Origin: Azoarcus olearius | GTDB taxonomy: Bacteria; Pseudomonadota; Gammaproteobacteria; Burkholderiales; Rhodocyclaceae | DNA: 64,000 bases | Direction: 5' to 3' | Assembly (NCBI RefSeq): GCF_001682385.1 | Contig: NZ_CP016210.1 | Location: 2,418,001-2,482,000, forward strand | In this document: in pieces, positions 46,443 to 55,478 of the stretch | How positions within the stretch are numbered: the stretch's first letter is position 1 | Layout: the number at the start of each line of letters is the position of its first letter | Notes under the pieces: model-generated | The model's database searches: none | Told to the model about the DNA's origin: nothing | What the model saw: only the letters and a program-made list of their open reading frames with translations | Made by a program: the position numbers and the translations under genes

Positions 46443-46928
46443 TCAGTCCCTAAAGTTACCGAACTGTAGCGGAAAGTCTGTGATCTGCTTCTTCACCAGT
46501 GCGATCGCTTCCTGCAACACGTCACGCTTTGCGCCGGAAACACGAACAGCGTCGCCCTGGATTGCCGCCTGGACCTTGAGCTTGCTGTCCTTGAGCAGCT
46601 TGACGATTTTCTTCGCAAGATCCTGATCGACACCCACACGGACCTTTACTTCCTGCTTCACCTTGTTGCCGCTGACCTTCTGGACGTCGCCGTATTCCAG
46701 GCAGCGGACGTCGACCTTCTTCTTGGTCATTTCGGGCAGGAGGATCGCCTTCATCTGGTCGAGCTGGAAATCGCTGTCGCCATACAGCGTCATCAGCTTT
46801 TCCTTCAGCTCCACATTTGCGCTCGTGCCCTTGAAGTCGTGACGCCCGGCGATCTTGCTGTTGGCGACATCAACCGAGTTGCGCAGCGAGGGCTCATCGA
46901 CTTCCGAGGTGATATCGAACGAGGGCAT
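46443..46928 (-). CDS. yajQ: YajQ-family nucleotide-binding protein
   Basis: A 161-residue protein with two ferredoxin-like folds; conserved starts MPSFDITSEVD and NSKIAGRHDFKGT are exact family markers. Xanthomonas and Pseudomonas members bind cyclic di-GMP and act on a transcription factor; E. coli YajQ binds nucleotides or RNA. Placed beside pilus and YjfB genes, c-di-GMP signalling is plausible but not shown. It follows ppnP by 18 bases. Confidence 0.96.
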   Translation of the reverse strand: MPSFDITSEVDEPSLRNSVDVANSKIAGRHDFKGTSANVELKEKLMTLYGDSDFQLDQMKAILLPEMTKKKVDVRCLEYGDVQKVSGNKVKQEVKVRVGVDQDLAKKIVKLLKDSKLKVQAAIQGDAVRVSGAKRDVLQEAIALVKKQITDFPLQFGNFRD

Positions 46929-46946
46929 GGTATGACGTCCGGTCGT

Positions 46947-47270
46947 TCAGCCGAAGTGGCAGATGTAGTGATAGGGCTCGCCGACGACTTCAATGTCGAA
47001 GCTCGAGTTGCCCGGCACCTGATAGGACTCGCCGGCCCCATAGGTGTTCCACGTGGTCTCGCCTTTCAGGCGGACGCGGCAGGATCCGGCCACACCCTCC
47101 ATCACTTCCGGCGCGCCGGTATTGAAGGTCAGGGTGGACGGCAGGATCACGCCGACGGACTTGCCCGTACCGTCGGCGAAACGGACGGAGTGGCTGACGC
47201 ACTTGCCATCGAAATAGACGTTGGCCTTGGTGGTGACGGCAACGCCGTCGAGCTTTTCGGTAATACCCAT
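46947..47270 (-). CDS. ppnP: Pyrimidine/purine nucleoside phosphorylase PpnP
   Basis: A 107-residue cupin of the former DUF1255 family that phosphorolyses several nucleosides. The family blocks [30 protein letters not shown] and [16 protein letters not shown] are all present at the normal length. It lies between the DUF2788 gene and yajQ on the same strand, with short gaps of 15 and 18 bases, so the group is probably one transcript. Confidence 0.95.
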   Translation of the reverse strand: MGITEKLDGVAVTTKANVYFDGKCVSHSVRFADGTGKSVGVILPSTLTFNTGAPEVMEGVAGSCRVRLKGETTWNTYGAGESYQVPGNSSFDIEVVGEPYHYICHFG

Positions 47271-47285
47271 GGAGCTGTGCTTTCC

Positions 47286-47513
47286 TTATTCGATACCCAT
47301 GAACTTCTGGATGAATCCCTTGGCCACGAAGCCGACAAAACCCAGTCCGAGTGCGATGAACATCCACACCGTACCGTATCTGCCGGCCTTGGATTCCTTG
47401 GCCAGGTTGCCAATGATGAACAGCATGTACAGGATCAGCGCCGTGAAGCAGACCTTGAGCGAGATATCCTCGAACTCGGCAATCGTCAGCCCGAAGATCA
47501 GCGGGTCTTCCAT
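47286..47513 (-). CDS. DUF2788 small membrane protein
   Basis: A 75-residue product with two membrane helices (about 20-37 and 48-66) separated by AKESKAGRYGT, the conserved loop of DUF2788. Function unknown. It lies directly after argG (12 bases) and before ppnP, so it may be read from the argG transcript. Confidence 0.88.
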   Translation of the reverse strand: MEDPLIFGLTIAEFEDISLKVCFTALILYMLFIIGNLAKESKAGRYGTVWMFIALGLGFVGFVAKGFIQKFMGIE

Positions 47514-47525
47514 GTCGGCGGCTCC

Positions 47526-48755
47526 TTAACCCCGCTTGGTCTTCGCGTTGGCAGCAATGCGCATGCGCAGCGCGTTGAGGCGGATGAAACCGTGCGCGTC
47601 CTTCTGGTTGTAGGCGCCCTGATCGTCCTCGAAGGTGGCAATCGTCGGATCGAACAGCGAATCGGTCTTGGAGTCGCGCGCAACGACGATGACGTTGCCC
47701 TTGTAGAGCTTGATGCGCACCCAGCCGTTAACCGTCTGCTGCGTGTGATCGACCAGCGCCTGCAGTGCCTGGCGCTCCGGGCTCCACCAGTAGCCGTTGT
47801 AGATCATGCTGGCGTAGCGCGGCATGAGGTCGTCCTTGAGGTGGGCAACCTCGCGGTCCAGCGTGATCGATTCGATGGCGCGGTGGGCGCGCAGCAGGAT
47901 CGTGCCTCCCGGCGTTTCGTAGCAACCGCGCGACTTCATGCCGACGTAGCGGTTTTCCACCAGATCCAGGCGACCGATACCGTGCTTGCCACCCAGCTCG
48001 TTGAGCTTGGCGAGGAGTTCATGCGCCTTCAGGCGCTGACCGTTGATGGCGACCAGATCGCCCTTCTCGAACTCGAGATCGACGTACTCCGCCGCATCGG
48101 GCGCTGCTTCCGGCGACACAGTCCAGCGCCACATCGACTCTTCGGCTTCCGCCGCCGGGTTTTCGAGATGGCGACCTTCGAAGGAGATGTGCAGCAGGTT
48201 GGCGTCCATCGAATACGGCGAACCGCCCTGCTTGTGCTTCATCTCGATGGGAATGCCGTGCTTCTCGGCGTACGCCAGCAGTTTCTCGCGCGACAGCAGG
48301 TCCCACTCGCGCCACGGCGCGATCACCTTGACGCCGGGCATCAGCGCGTAATAGCCGAGTTCGAAGCGGACCTGGTCATTGCCCTTGCCGGTGGCACCGT
48401 GCGACACGGCGTCGGCGCCGGTGGCGCGCGCGATCTCGATCTGACGCTTGGCGATCAGCGGACGGGCGATCGAGGTGCCAAGGAGGTACTCGCCCTCGTA
48501 GATCGTGTTGGCGCGGAACATCGGGAACACGAAATCGCGGACGAATTCCTCGCGCAGGTCGTCGATGAAGATGTTCTCCGGCTTGATGCCGAACTTGAGT
48601 GCCTTCTGGCGCGCCGGCTCGAGTTCCTCGCCCTGGCCGAGGTCGGCCGTAAAGGTCACCACTTCACACTGATAGGTATCCTGCAGCCACTTCAGGATCA
48701 CCGAGGTATCGAGGCCGCCCGAGTAGGCCAACACTACTTTCTTCACGTCGCTCAT
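47526..48755 (-). CDS. argG: Argininosuccinate synthase
   Basis: Joins citrulline and aspartate with ATP in arginine synthesis; 409 residues. The N-terminal [14 protein letters not shown] pyrophosphatase loop, [13 protein letters not shown] and EGRHLENP are present. The start at 48755 (MSDVKK) places GGA 7 bases upstream; an ATG 6 bases earlier is possible. It follows argF by 62 bases and argD further up, forming argD-argF-argG. Confidence 0.97.
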   Translation of the reverse strand: MSDVKKVVLAYSGGLDTSVILKWLQDTYQCEVVTFTADLGQGEELEPARQKALKFGIKPENIFIDDLREEFVRDFVFPMFRANTIYEGEYLLGTSIARPLIAKRQIEIARATGADAVSHGATGKGNDQVRFELGYYALMPGVKVIAPWREWDLLSREKLLAYAEKHGIPIEMKHKQGGSPYSMDANLLHISFEGRHLENPAAEAEESMWRWTVSPEAAPDAAEYVDLEFEKGDLVAINGQRLKAHELLAKLNELGGKHGIGRLDLVENRYVGMKSRGCYETPGGTILLRAHRAIESITLDREVAHLKDDLMPRYASMIYNGYWWSPERQALQALVDHTQQTVNGWVRIKLYKGNVIVVARDSKTDSLFDPTIATFEDDQGAYNQKDAHGFIRLNALRMRIAANAKTKRG

Positions 48756-48817
48756 CGTCATGTCCAGTCTGATTGCGGGCGAAACTGCAGCTCGCCCGCG
48801 GTTAGCAGCAATTCGCG

Positions 48818-49753
48818 TTAGTTCGACTCTTCGTCCCCGACGCGACCGAGAACGAGATATTCCATCAGGGCCTTCTGCACGTGCAGGCGGTTTTCGGCCT
48901 CATCCCATACCACCGACTGCGGACCGTCGATCACTTCCGCGGTGACTTCCTCGCCGCGGTGAGCCGGCAGGCAGTGCATGAACAGCGCGTCCGGCGCGGC
49001 GACCGACATCATTTCAGCGTCGACGCACCAGTCGGCGAAAGCCTTCATCCGCGCCTCGTTCTCCGCCTCGAAACCCATCGAGGTCCAGACGTCGGTGGTG
49101 ACGAGATCGGCGCCGCGGCAGGCTTCGAGCGGATCGGAGAATTGGGCGAAGTGAGCGGTGCCGCGCAGACCTGCGTCGGTCGGTTCGACCTCGTATCCCG
49201 GCGGCGTCGACACCCGCACCTTGAAATCCAGCACCTCGGCCGCCTGCAGCCAGGTGTTGCACATGTTGTTCGAATCCCCCACCCAGGCCACCGTCTTGCC
49301 CTTGATGCTGCCGCGGTGCTCGATGAAGGTGTAGATATCCGCGAGGATCTGGCAGGGATGGTATTCGTTGGTGAGGCCGTTGATCACCGGCACCCGGGAA
49401 TAGGCCGCGAACCGTTCGATGATGTCCTGCTCGAAAGTGCGGATCATCACCAGGTCGCTCATGCGGGAGATCACCTGGGCGGCGTCCTCCACCGGCTCGC
49501 CGCGCCCCAGCTGGGAGTCGCGCGTATTCAGATAGATTGCGGAGCCGCCCAGTTGCTGCATGCCGGCTTCGAACGAGAGGCGGGTACGAGTACTCGCCTT
49601 CTCGAAGATCATGACGAGCGTGCGGTCGAACAGGGGGTGATACGGCTCATACTGCTTGAACTTTTCCTTGATCCAGCGCGTCCGCTGGAACACGTGGTCG
49701 TACTCCGCAGCGGTGAAATCGCTGAACTGAAGATAGTGTCTGGGCGAACTCAT
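48818..49753 (-). CDS. argF: Ornithine carbamoyltransferase
   Basis: Makes citrulline from ornithine and carbamoyl phosphate; 311 residues. The carbamoyl phosphate motif [13 protein letters not shown], the second-substrate region [14 protein letters not shown], and [12 protein letters not shown] are all seen. The start at 49753 overlaps the argD stop by one base (TGATG), indicating translational coupling. The longer open frame is an argD shadow. Confidence 0.97.
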   Translation of the reverse strand: MSSPRHYLQFSDFTAAEYDHVFQRTRWIKEKFKQYEPYHPLFDRTLVMIFEKASTRTRLSFEAGMQQLGGSAIYLNTRDSQLGRGEPVEDAAQVISRMSDLVMIRTFEQDIIERFAAYSRVPVINGLTNEYHPCQILADIYTFIEHRGSIKGKTVAWVGDSNNMCNTWLQAAEVLDFKVRVSTPPGYEVEPTDAGLRGTAHFAQFSDPLEACRGADLVTTDVWTSMGFEAENEARMKAFADWCVDAEMMSVAAPDALFMHCLPAHRGEEVTAEVIDGPQSVVWDEAENRLHVQKALMEYLVLGRVGDEESN

Positions 49754-50943
49754 CACGCAGTACCTTTTCCTTGCTGCGACAGGAAGTCGCGGATGAGCGG
49801 CGCCAGCGCGCCGACGAGGGCTTGGGCGTCGGCCGCGGTGAAGACGAGCGCGGGCAACAGGCGCACCACCCGCTCGGCCGTGACATTGATCAGAAGACCG
49901 TTCTCGAGCGCCTTCGTGACCAGCGCTCCGCACGGGCGGTCGAGTTCCACACCGATCATCAAGCCGCGGCCACGTATCTCCACAACGCCTTCGCACCCCG
50001 CAAGCGCCTCGCGCAACCCTGAGCAGATGGTTTCACCCACGGCCTCGGCCTGGGCCATCAGACCGGACTCCTCGATGACTTCGAGCGTGGTCAGCGCGGC
50101 AGCGCAAGCGAGCGGATTTCCGCCGAACGTGGAACCGTGATTACCCGGACCGAACAGCCCGGCGGCAGCCCCACTCGTCAGGCAGGCGCCAATCGGAACC
50201 CCTGAGCCCAGCCCCTTGGCAAGCGTCACGACGTCAGGGCGGACATCGGCATGCTGCCAGCCGAACCACTTCCCTGTACGCCCCACTCCGCACTGGACCT
50301 CATCGCAAATCAACAGCCATCCGCGCGCGTCGCACAACTCGCGCAGTTCGCGCTGGAACCCGGCCTCGGCCAGATTGATGCCGCCCTCGCCCTGGATCAT
50401 CTCCAGCATGACCGCAACCACGTCCTGGTTGTGCTCCGCCACCTGACGAATCGCCTGGATGTCGCGATAAGGCACGCGGATGAAGCCCGACACCAGCGGT
50501 TCGAAACCGGCCTGCGCCTTGCGATTGCCCGTGGCCGACAGCGTCGCCAGCGTACGGCCGTGAAAGGCGTTCTCCATCACGATGATGGTGGGCTGCGCGA
50601 CGCCGCGTTTGTGCCCGTAGAAACGGGCGAGCTTGATCGCGGCTTCGTTGGCCTCGCAACCGGAGTTGCAGAAGAAAACCTCGTCCATGCCGGAGATCGC
50701 ACCCAGGCGGTCCGCCAGCTTTTCCTGCAAAGGAATGCGGTACAGATTGGAGGTATGCAGCACCGCGGCTGCCTGCTCGGCAATCGCCCGGACGAGCCGC
50801 GGGTGGTTGTGACCGAGCGTGGATACCGCAATGCCGGAAAGTGCGTCGAGGTACCGCTTACCGGCATCGTCGTACAGCCAGACCCCTTCGCCGCGCTCGA
50901 ATGCGACGGGAAGCCGGGCGTAGGTGTTCATGACGTGGGACAT
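49753..50943 (-). CDS. argD: Acetylornithine aminotransferase
   Basis: PLP-dependent class III aminotransferase of 396 residues, making N-acetylornithine; many members also act in lysine synthesis. The PLP lysine is in VVTLAKGLGSGVPIGA, preceded by the ICDEVQCGVGRTGKW aspartate motif. First of argD-argF-argG. The start at 50943 has GGGG at proper spacing; an in-frame ATG 12 bases later (MNTYARLPVAFERG) matches the family N-terminus and is an alternative. Confidence 0.95.
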   Translation of the reverse strand: MSHVMNTYARLPVAFERGEGVWLYDDAGKRYLDALSGIAVSTLGHNHPRLVRAIAEQAAAVLHTSNLYRIPLQEKLADRLGAISGMDEVFFCNSGCEANEAAIKLARFYGHKRGVAQPTIIVMENAFHGRTLATLSATGNRKAQAGFEPLVSGFIRVPYRDIQAIRQVAEHNQDVVAVMLEMIQGEGGINLAEAGFQRELRELCDARGWLLICDEVQCGVGRTGKWFGWQHADVRPDVVTLAKGLGSGVPIGACLTSGAAAGLFGPGNHGSTFGGNPLACAAALTTLEVIEESGLMAQAEAVGETICSGLREALAGCEGVVEIRGRGLMIGVELDRPCGALVTKALENGLLINVTAERVVRLLPALVFTAADAQALVGALAPLIRDFLSQQGKGTA

Positions 50944-51102
50944 GGGAAACCCCGATCAGGTGAACCAGAAATGCGCACGGCGGCACGCGCCGCCGTGAAA
51001 AATAAAGCGGGAATGTTAAGCGAAAGGGGGAGAACTGTATAGCCGCGCCCCTGCGGCACCCGGAGAAACCGAGCTAGCAACTGCAAGGGAGTCAGGGTTT
51101 CT

Positions 51103-51110
51103 GATAGAAT
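51103..51110 (+). promoter_or_regulatory. Extended -10 promoter for the DUF3579 gene
   Basis: TGATAGAAT (51102-51110) is a good extended -10 element with a TG one base before the TAGAAT hexamer; the -35 region is weak. It lies 72 bases upstream of the DUF3579 ATG within the 239-base divergent gap to argD. Confidence 0.45.
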
Positions 51111-51182
51111 GCCCGCCGTTTTGCGCGGCGTTTGCGATACCCAAGAACGACTCGCGCCCCTGTAGCCGTCATGGCGTGACAC

Positions 51183-51467
51183 ATGAACCAAAAGATCGAG
51201 AGCTTCGTCATCATCGGGGTCACCACAAGCGGAAAGAAATTCCGCCCCAGCGATTGGGCCGATCGGCTGTGCGGCGTGATGTCGGCATTCGGATCCGACC
51301 ACCGGATGACCTACTCGCCCTATGTGCGACCCGGATGCACATTGAAGGGCGATAAAACCGTCGTGGTCAATGCCCGCCTCTACGACATCGAACCCCTCGC
51401 CTACAAGTTTCTGATCAACTTCGCCAACGACAACGAACTGCAGATGGAGCCCATTCAGGACGACTGA
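51183..51467 (+). CDS. DUF3579 family protein
   Basis: A 94-residue cytosolic protein of unknown function from a betaproteobacterial family. The conserved stretch GKKFRPSDWADRLCGVMSAF and the YVRPG and ARLYDIEPLAYKFLI segments identify it. There is no signal or membrane segment. It is divergent from argD, with its own promoter and a following terminator, so it is probably a single-gene unit. Confidence 0.87.
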   Translation: MNQKIESFVIIGVTTSGKKFRPSDWADRLCGVMSAFGSDHRMTYSPYVRPGCTLKGDKTVVVNARLYDIEPLAYKFLINFANDNELQMEPIQDD

Positions 51468-51535
51468 AGCGGCGACCCGCGGCTCAGCAAGCAAACCGCG
51501 CCTCCTCCACGAGGCCCGCACACCCCAAGACGAGC

Positions 51536-51569
51536 AAAAAAAACGGCGACCTGCAGTCGCCGTTTTTTT
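51536..51569. terminator. Bidirectional intrinsic terminator between DUF3579 and rpsT
   Basis: A-run, CGGCGAC (51544-51550), loop CTGCA, GTCGCCG (51556-51562), T-run of seven. Perfectly symmetric, so it serves the two converging genes. Confidence 0.93.
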
Positions 51570-51597
51570 GCCAACCCCCGAAGGGGTTGAACCGCAA

Positions 51598-51864
51598 TCA
51601 GGCCGCCATGGCCTTCACTGCAGCCGACAGGCGGCTCTTGTGACGAGCAGCCTTGTTCTTGTGAATGATCTTCTTGTCGGCGACGCTGTCGATGGTGCTC
51701 ATGGAGGTACGGAAGACAGCTTGCGCAGCCGCCTTGTCGCCACCAACGATAGCCTTGCGCACAGCTTTGATCGCAGTACGCAGACGCGAACGAAGGCTGG
51801 CGTTGTGAGCGCGGGCCTTGGTCGCCTGACGTGCGCGCTTGCGAGCTTGTGCCGAATTGGCCAT
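51598..51864 (-). CDS. rpsT: Ribosomal protein S20
   Basis: An 88-residue basic protein of the small subunit that binds 16S rRNA. The sequence [27 protein letters not shown] and the C-terminal [13 protein letters not shown] are standard. It is divergent from murJ over 153 bases, which is the common order in proteobacteria. Confidence 0.98.
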   Translation of the reverse strand: MANSAQARKRARQATKARAHNASLRSRLRTAIKAVRKAIVGGDKAAAQAVFRTSMSTIDSVADKKIIHKNKAARHKSRLSAAVKAMAA

Positions 51865-52017
51865 ATCTTTGCTTCCCGTAGAGGTGGTTCTGTAAAGCTC
51901 GCGAGTATAGCGAGCCAGGGCGCGGATGGCAACAAGCTTATGCCGCGATGATCCAACCCGCGTTTCGGCGCGCGGCTCACGCCGCTATCATTCGCGGTCC
52001 TCGTTAGAACCGCGACC

Positions 52018-53556
52018 ATGAACCTGCTCCGCGCCCTCGCCACCGTCAGCGGCATGACGCTGCTCTCCCGCATCCTCGGCTTCGTGCGCGACTTCGTCGT
52101 GGCACGCGCCTTCGGCGCCGGGCTTGCCACCGACGCGTTCTTCGTCGCGTTCAGGCTCCCCAACCTCCTGCGCCGGATGTTCGCCGAAGGCGCGTTTTCA
52201 CAAGCCTTCGTACCCATCCTGGCCGAATACCGTAATAAACAGGGGCCGGAAGAAACCCGCCGTCTGATCGACAAGGTCGCCACCCTGCTCGGGCTTGTCG
52301 TCGCCTTCGTCGCCCTGCTCGGCATCGTCGGCGCGCCGCTGATCATCCAGATATCCGCCCCCGGCTTCATCGACGAGCCGGAGAAATTCGCCCTCACGGT
52401 AGAACTGACGCGGATTACCTTTCCCTACATCCTCTTCATGTCGCTCGTCGCGCTCGCCGGGGGCATCCTCAACACGTGGAGCCGGTTCGCCATCCCCGCA
52501 TTCACGCCGGTATTGTTGAACCTCTCCTTCATCGGCATGGCGCTGTTCGCTGCACCCTATTTCGACCCGCCGGTGCTTGTCCTCGCGTGGGCGGTGTTCA
52601 TCGGAGGCATACTCCAGCTTGCGCTCCAGGTTCGCCCGCTGGCCCGGATCGGCATGCTTCCCCGGTTCGATTTCGACCCCTCCAACCCGGGCGTGCGGCG
52701 CATCCTGAAGCTGATGGGGCCAGCCATCCTAGGGGTATCGGTCAGCCAGCTTTCGCTTCTGATCAACACCATCTTTGCATCCTTCCTGCAAAGCGGCAGC
52801 GTCTCCTGGCTCTATTACGCGGACCGGCTGATGGAGTTTCCGTCAGGACTACTTGGCGTGGCGCTGGGCACCATTCTGCTGCCCAGCCTGGCCAAGCTTC
52901 ACGCCGACGGGCGGGGCGAGGAGTTCTCTTCGTTGCTAGACTGGGGCCTGCGCCTGACGCTGCTGCTGACCCTGCCGGCCGCCCTCGGCCTTGCGCTGCT
53001 TGCCGTTCCGCTGGTCACCACGCTGTTTCACTACGGTGCGTTCAGCGCCACCGACGCGCTCCACACGCGGGACGCGCTGGTGGCATACAGCGTGGGGCTG
53101 ACCGGGCTCATTCTCGTGAAGGTGCTGGCGCCTGGCTTTTATGCGCGGCAGGACATCCGCACGCCGGTGAAGATCGCGCTGATCACGCTGGCCTCGACCC
53201 AGGCGATGAATCTCGCTTTCATCCAGCCGCTCCAGCACGCCGGCCTGGCGCTCGCGATCGGGCTCGCGTCGTGCATCAACGCCGCGCTGCTATACCGGGG
53301 CTTGCGCCGGCGCGCTATCTACCAGCCGCAACCTGGGTGGCGCATCTTCGCGCTCAAAGTCCTCGCCGCGCTCACGATCATGGGCACCGTCCTGTGGTTC
53401 GCGGCAGGTCCGGACACCTGGTGGCTGTCCGGACACGGCCTCGAACGCGTCGTACGTCTTTCGATCGTCGTCGGTGTCGGCATGGCGGCCTACTTCGGCG
53501 CCCTCTTCGCGCTCGGCTTTCGCATGCGCGACTTCCGGCGCCGCGGCGCCGCCTAG
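52018..53556 (+). CDS. murJ: Lipid II flippase MurJ
   Basis: A 512-residue MOP-superfamily transporter with about 14 membrane helices that moves lipid II to the periplasm. The N-terminal [34 protein letters not shown] and later [18 protein letters not shown] are diagnostic. There is no visible ribosome-binding site: the ATG follows a small hairpin (CGCGGT/ACCGCG, 51993-52014), and a -10-like TATCAT (51986-51991) suggests a very short leader. Confidence 0.96.
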   Translation: MNLLRALATVSGMTLLSRILGFVRDFVVARAFGAGLATDAFFVAFRLPNLLRRMFAEGAFSQAFVPILAEYRNKQGPEETRRLIDKVATLLGLVVAFVALLGIVGAPLIIQISAPGFIDEPEKFALTVELTRITFPYILFMSLVALAGGILNTWSRFAIPAFTPVLLNLSFIGMALFAAPYFDPPVLVLAWAVFIGGILQLALQVRPLARIGMLPRFDFDPSNPGVRRILKLMGPAILGVSVSQLSLLINTIFASFLQSGSVSWLYYADRLMEFPSGLLGVALGTILLPSLAKLHADGRGEEFSSLLDWGLRLTLLLTLPAALGLALLAVPLVTTLFHYGAFSATDALHTRDALVAYSVGLTGLILVKVLAPGFYARQDIRTPVKIALITLASTQAMNLAFIQPLQHAGLALAIGLASCINAALLYRGLRRRAIYQPQPGWRIFALKVLAALTIMGTVLWFAAGPDTWWLSGHGLERVVRLSIVVGVGMAAYFGALFALGFRMRDFRRRGAA

Positions 53557-53569
53557 GCTTGGCCCGATC

Positions 53570-53893
53570 TCAACGCGGACGGTGAGCGCACTGCGCGAGT
53601 CGACGCTGCTTGTCCAGGCAGAAGCAGTTGCCGTTTCCGCAACTGGTTGATTCCGGCACGGCGCGGCCCGGCTCGAACTCGCCGACGCCTGCGGTCTTGA
53701 GAAAATGGAGCGCAGTCCCGATGCCGTGGAACAGGGTCAACTCCCCGGCTCCGGTGTGAAGCCAGCGGTTATTGACGCTGAGTGCGTAGCAGCTGCCCCG
53801 GCCCGGCCGGTCGATGTTGTGAATGCGCACCCTGTAATCAGCAGGGCGAGCAGAAGCGATGGCCAGATCCAGCCACGTGGCGATGTTTCCCAT
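53570..53893 (-). CDS. Hypothetical protein with a C-terminal Cys cluster
   Basis: A 107-residue product with an excellent ribosome-binding site (AAGGAGGAGG) 8 bases before the ATG at 53893. I do not recognise the family. The first 70 residues look globular (DYRVRIHNIDRPGRGSCYAL, then NNRWLHTG and ALHFLKTAGVGEF). The C-terminal part has a cysteine group C-x4-C-x-C with a later C (SCGNGNCFCLDKQRRLAQC), which could bind a metal or form disulfides. No signal peptide. It converges on murJ and is divergent from metY over a 277-base gap that includes an AT-rich segment. Confidence 0.65.
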   Translation of the reverse strand: MGNIATWLDLAIASARPADYRVRIHNIDRPGRGSCYALSVNNRWLHTGAGELTLFHGIGTALHFLKTAGVGEFEPGRAVPESTSCGNGNCFCLDKQRRLAQCAHRPR

Positions 53894-54130
53894 TGATTTC
53901 CCTCCTCCTTGCTTGCCGCACCGTCCCAAGTCTGTGGTGCCCGGGTCCGGTTTTTGCGGCAAGGCCGCCATTATGCTGCGCCGAGCGCTTACGTCAAGGC
54001 GCCAGAATCAACTTTCGTGCGCTAACAAACTGAAATAAAAAGACAAACTTATCTCTAAAGGCATACCTGAGAAAGCCCCACCGAAATTCAAATCGAAACT
54101 ACTTATTTCGCCCGGAATGAAACAGGTGGC

Positions 54131-54136
54131 TATACT
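54131..54136 (+). promoter_or_regulatory. Candidate -10 box of metY
   Basis: TATACT, 35 bases upstream of the metY ATG, at the end of an AT-rich stretch (about 54010-54110) that is unusual in this GC-rich window. The -35 region is poor. No SAM riboswitch core was recognised in the leader, which is too short to hold one. Confidence 0.4.
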
Positions 54137-54170
54137 CGCCCCCCTTTTCCATGACAAGGGAGGATGTGGA

Positions 54171-55442
54171 ATGAAACTGGAGACGATTGCGGTACACGGC
54201 GGTTATTCCCCGGATCCCACCACGAAAGCGGTAGCGGTCCCGATTTACCAGACCACCTCGTACGCCTTCGATGACACCCAGCATGGCGCCGACCTGTTCG
54301 ACCTGAAGGTCCCGGGCAACATCTACACCCGCATCATGAACCCGACGACGGCGGTGCTGGAGCAGCGCGTTGCGGCGCTGGAAGGCGGCATCGGCGCGCT
54401 CGCGGTCGCCTCAGGCATGGCTGCGATCACCTACGCCATTCAGACGATTGCCGAAGCGGGCGACAACATTGTCTCGGCATCCACGCTTTACGGCGGCACC
54501 TACAACCTGTTTGCCCACACGCTGCCGCAACTCGGCGTGGAAGTGCGCTTTGCCGACCAGCGCGATCCGGCAAGTTTCGGCCGCTTGATCGACGAGCGCA
54601 CCAAGGCCATCTTCTGCGAGTCGGTCGGCAACCCGCTCGGCAACATCACGGACTTCGCCGCGCTGGCCGCGGTAGCCCACGCGAACGGCATTCCGTTGAT
54701 CGTCGACAACACCGTCCCCACGCCCTACCTCTGCCGGCCGTTCGAGCACGGCGCGGACATCGTGGTGCATTCGCTGACGAAGTATCTGGGCGGCCACGGC
54801 AACTCGATCGGCGGCATCATCGTGGACTCGGGCAAATTCCCCTGGCGCCAGCACAAGGAGCGCTTCCGCAGGCTCAACGAGCCTGACGTCTCGTACCACG
54901 GCGTGGTCTACACCGAAGCGCTGGGCGAGGCGGCCTACATCGGGCGCGCACGGGTGGTTCCGCTGCGCAACACCGGGGCCGCGCTCAGCCCCTTCAATGC
55001 CTTCCTGATCCTGCAGGGCGTCGAAACGCTGGCCCTGCGCATGGACCGCATCTGCGCGAATACCCTGGAGGTGGCGCGTTTCCTCAAGCAGCACGGGAAG
55101 GTGGAGTGGGTGAATTACGCCGGTCTGCCCGACCACGCCGACCATGGCCTGGTACAGAAGTATCTGGGCGGCCACGCCTCCGGCATCCTCTCCTTCGGCG
55201 TAAAGGGCGGCTACGCCGCGGGCGGACGCTTCCAGGACGCGCTGAAGCTCGTCACCCGCCTGGTGAACATCGGCGATGCAAAATCGCTCGCGTGCCATCC
55301 GGCCTCGACCACGCACCGCCAGCTTGCACCGGCGGAACTGGCCAAGGCCGGCGTGTCGCCTGACATGGTCCGCCTGTCGATCGGCATCGAGCACATCGAC
55401 GATCTGCTTGCCGACATCGGTCAGGCGCTCGACGCGGCCTGA
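54171..55442 (+). CDS. metY: O-acetylhomoserine sulfhydrylase
   Basis: PLP enzyme of the Cys/Met metabolism family, 423 residues, making homocysteine from O-acetylhomoserine and sulfide. The start at 54171 follows GGGAGGATGTGGA and gives the family N-terminus. The PLP lysine lies in VHSLTKYLGGHGNSIGG. The length and the extended KEFxRLNEPDVSYHG-type central region separate MetY from the shorter MetB/MetC. It appears to be a single-gene unit with a hairpin after it. Confidence 0.95.
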   Translation: MKLETIAVHGGYSPDPTTKAVAVPIYQTTSYAFDDTQHGADLFDLKVPGNIYTRIMNPTTAVLEQRVAALEGGIGALAVASGMAAITYAIQTIAEAGDNIVSASTLYGGTYNLFAHTLPQLGVEVRFADQRDPASFGRLIDERTKAIFCESVGNPLGNITDFAALAAVAHANGIPLIVDNTVPTPYLCRPFEHGADIVVHSLTKYLGGHGNSIGGIIVDSGKFPWRQHKERFRRLNEPDVSYHGVVYTEALGEAAYIGRARVVPLRNTGAALSPFNAFLILQGVETLALRMDRICANTLEVARFLKQHGKVEWVNYAGLPDHADHGLVQKYLGGHASGILSFGVKGGYAAGGRFQDALKLVTRLVNIGDAKSLACHPASTTHRQLAPAELAKAGVSPDMVRLSIGIEHIDDLLADIGQALDAA

Positions 55443-55451
55443 TGAGGTAAG

Positions 55452-55475
55452 GCGGGCAGCCCCGGCTGCCCGCCG
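55452..55475. terminator. GC-rich hairpin between metY and the DUF748 gene
   Basis: An 11-base perfect inverted repeat GGCGGGCAGCC/GGCTGCCCGCC (55452-55462 and 55465-55475) lies between two converging genes. Only a short T stretch (CCTTTA) follows on the plus side, so termination may be partial. Confidence 0.6.
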
Positions 55476-55478
55476 CCT

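Noticed and set aside
46839-48821. A 660-codon plus-strand frame across argG and ppnP
   Set aside because: It spans several well-supported minus-strand genes, so it cannot be a real gene.
53990-54170. SAM riboswitch before metY
   Set aside because: The -10 box lies only 35 bases before the ATG, leaving no room, and no SAM-II or SAM-I core is recognisable.
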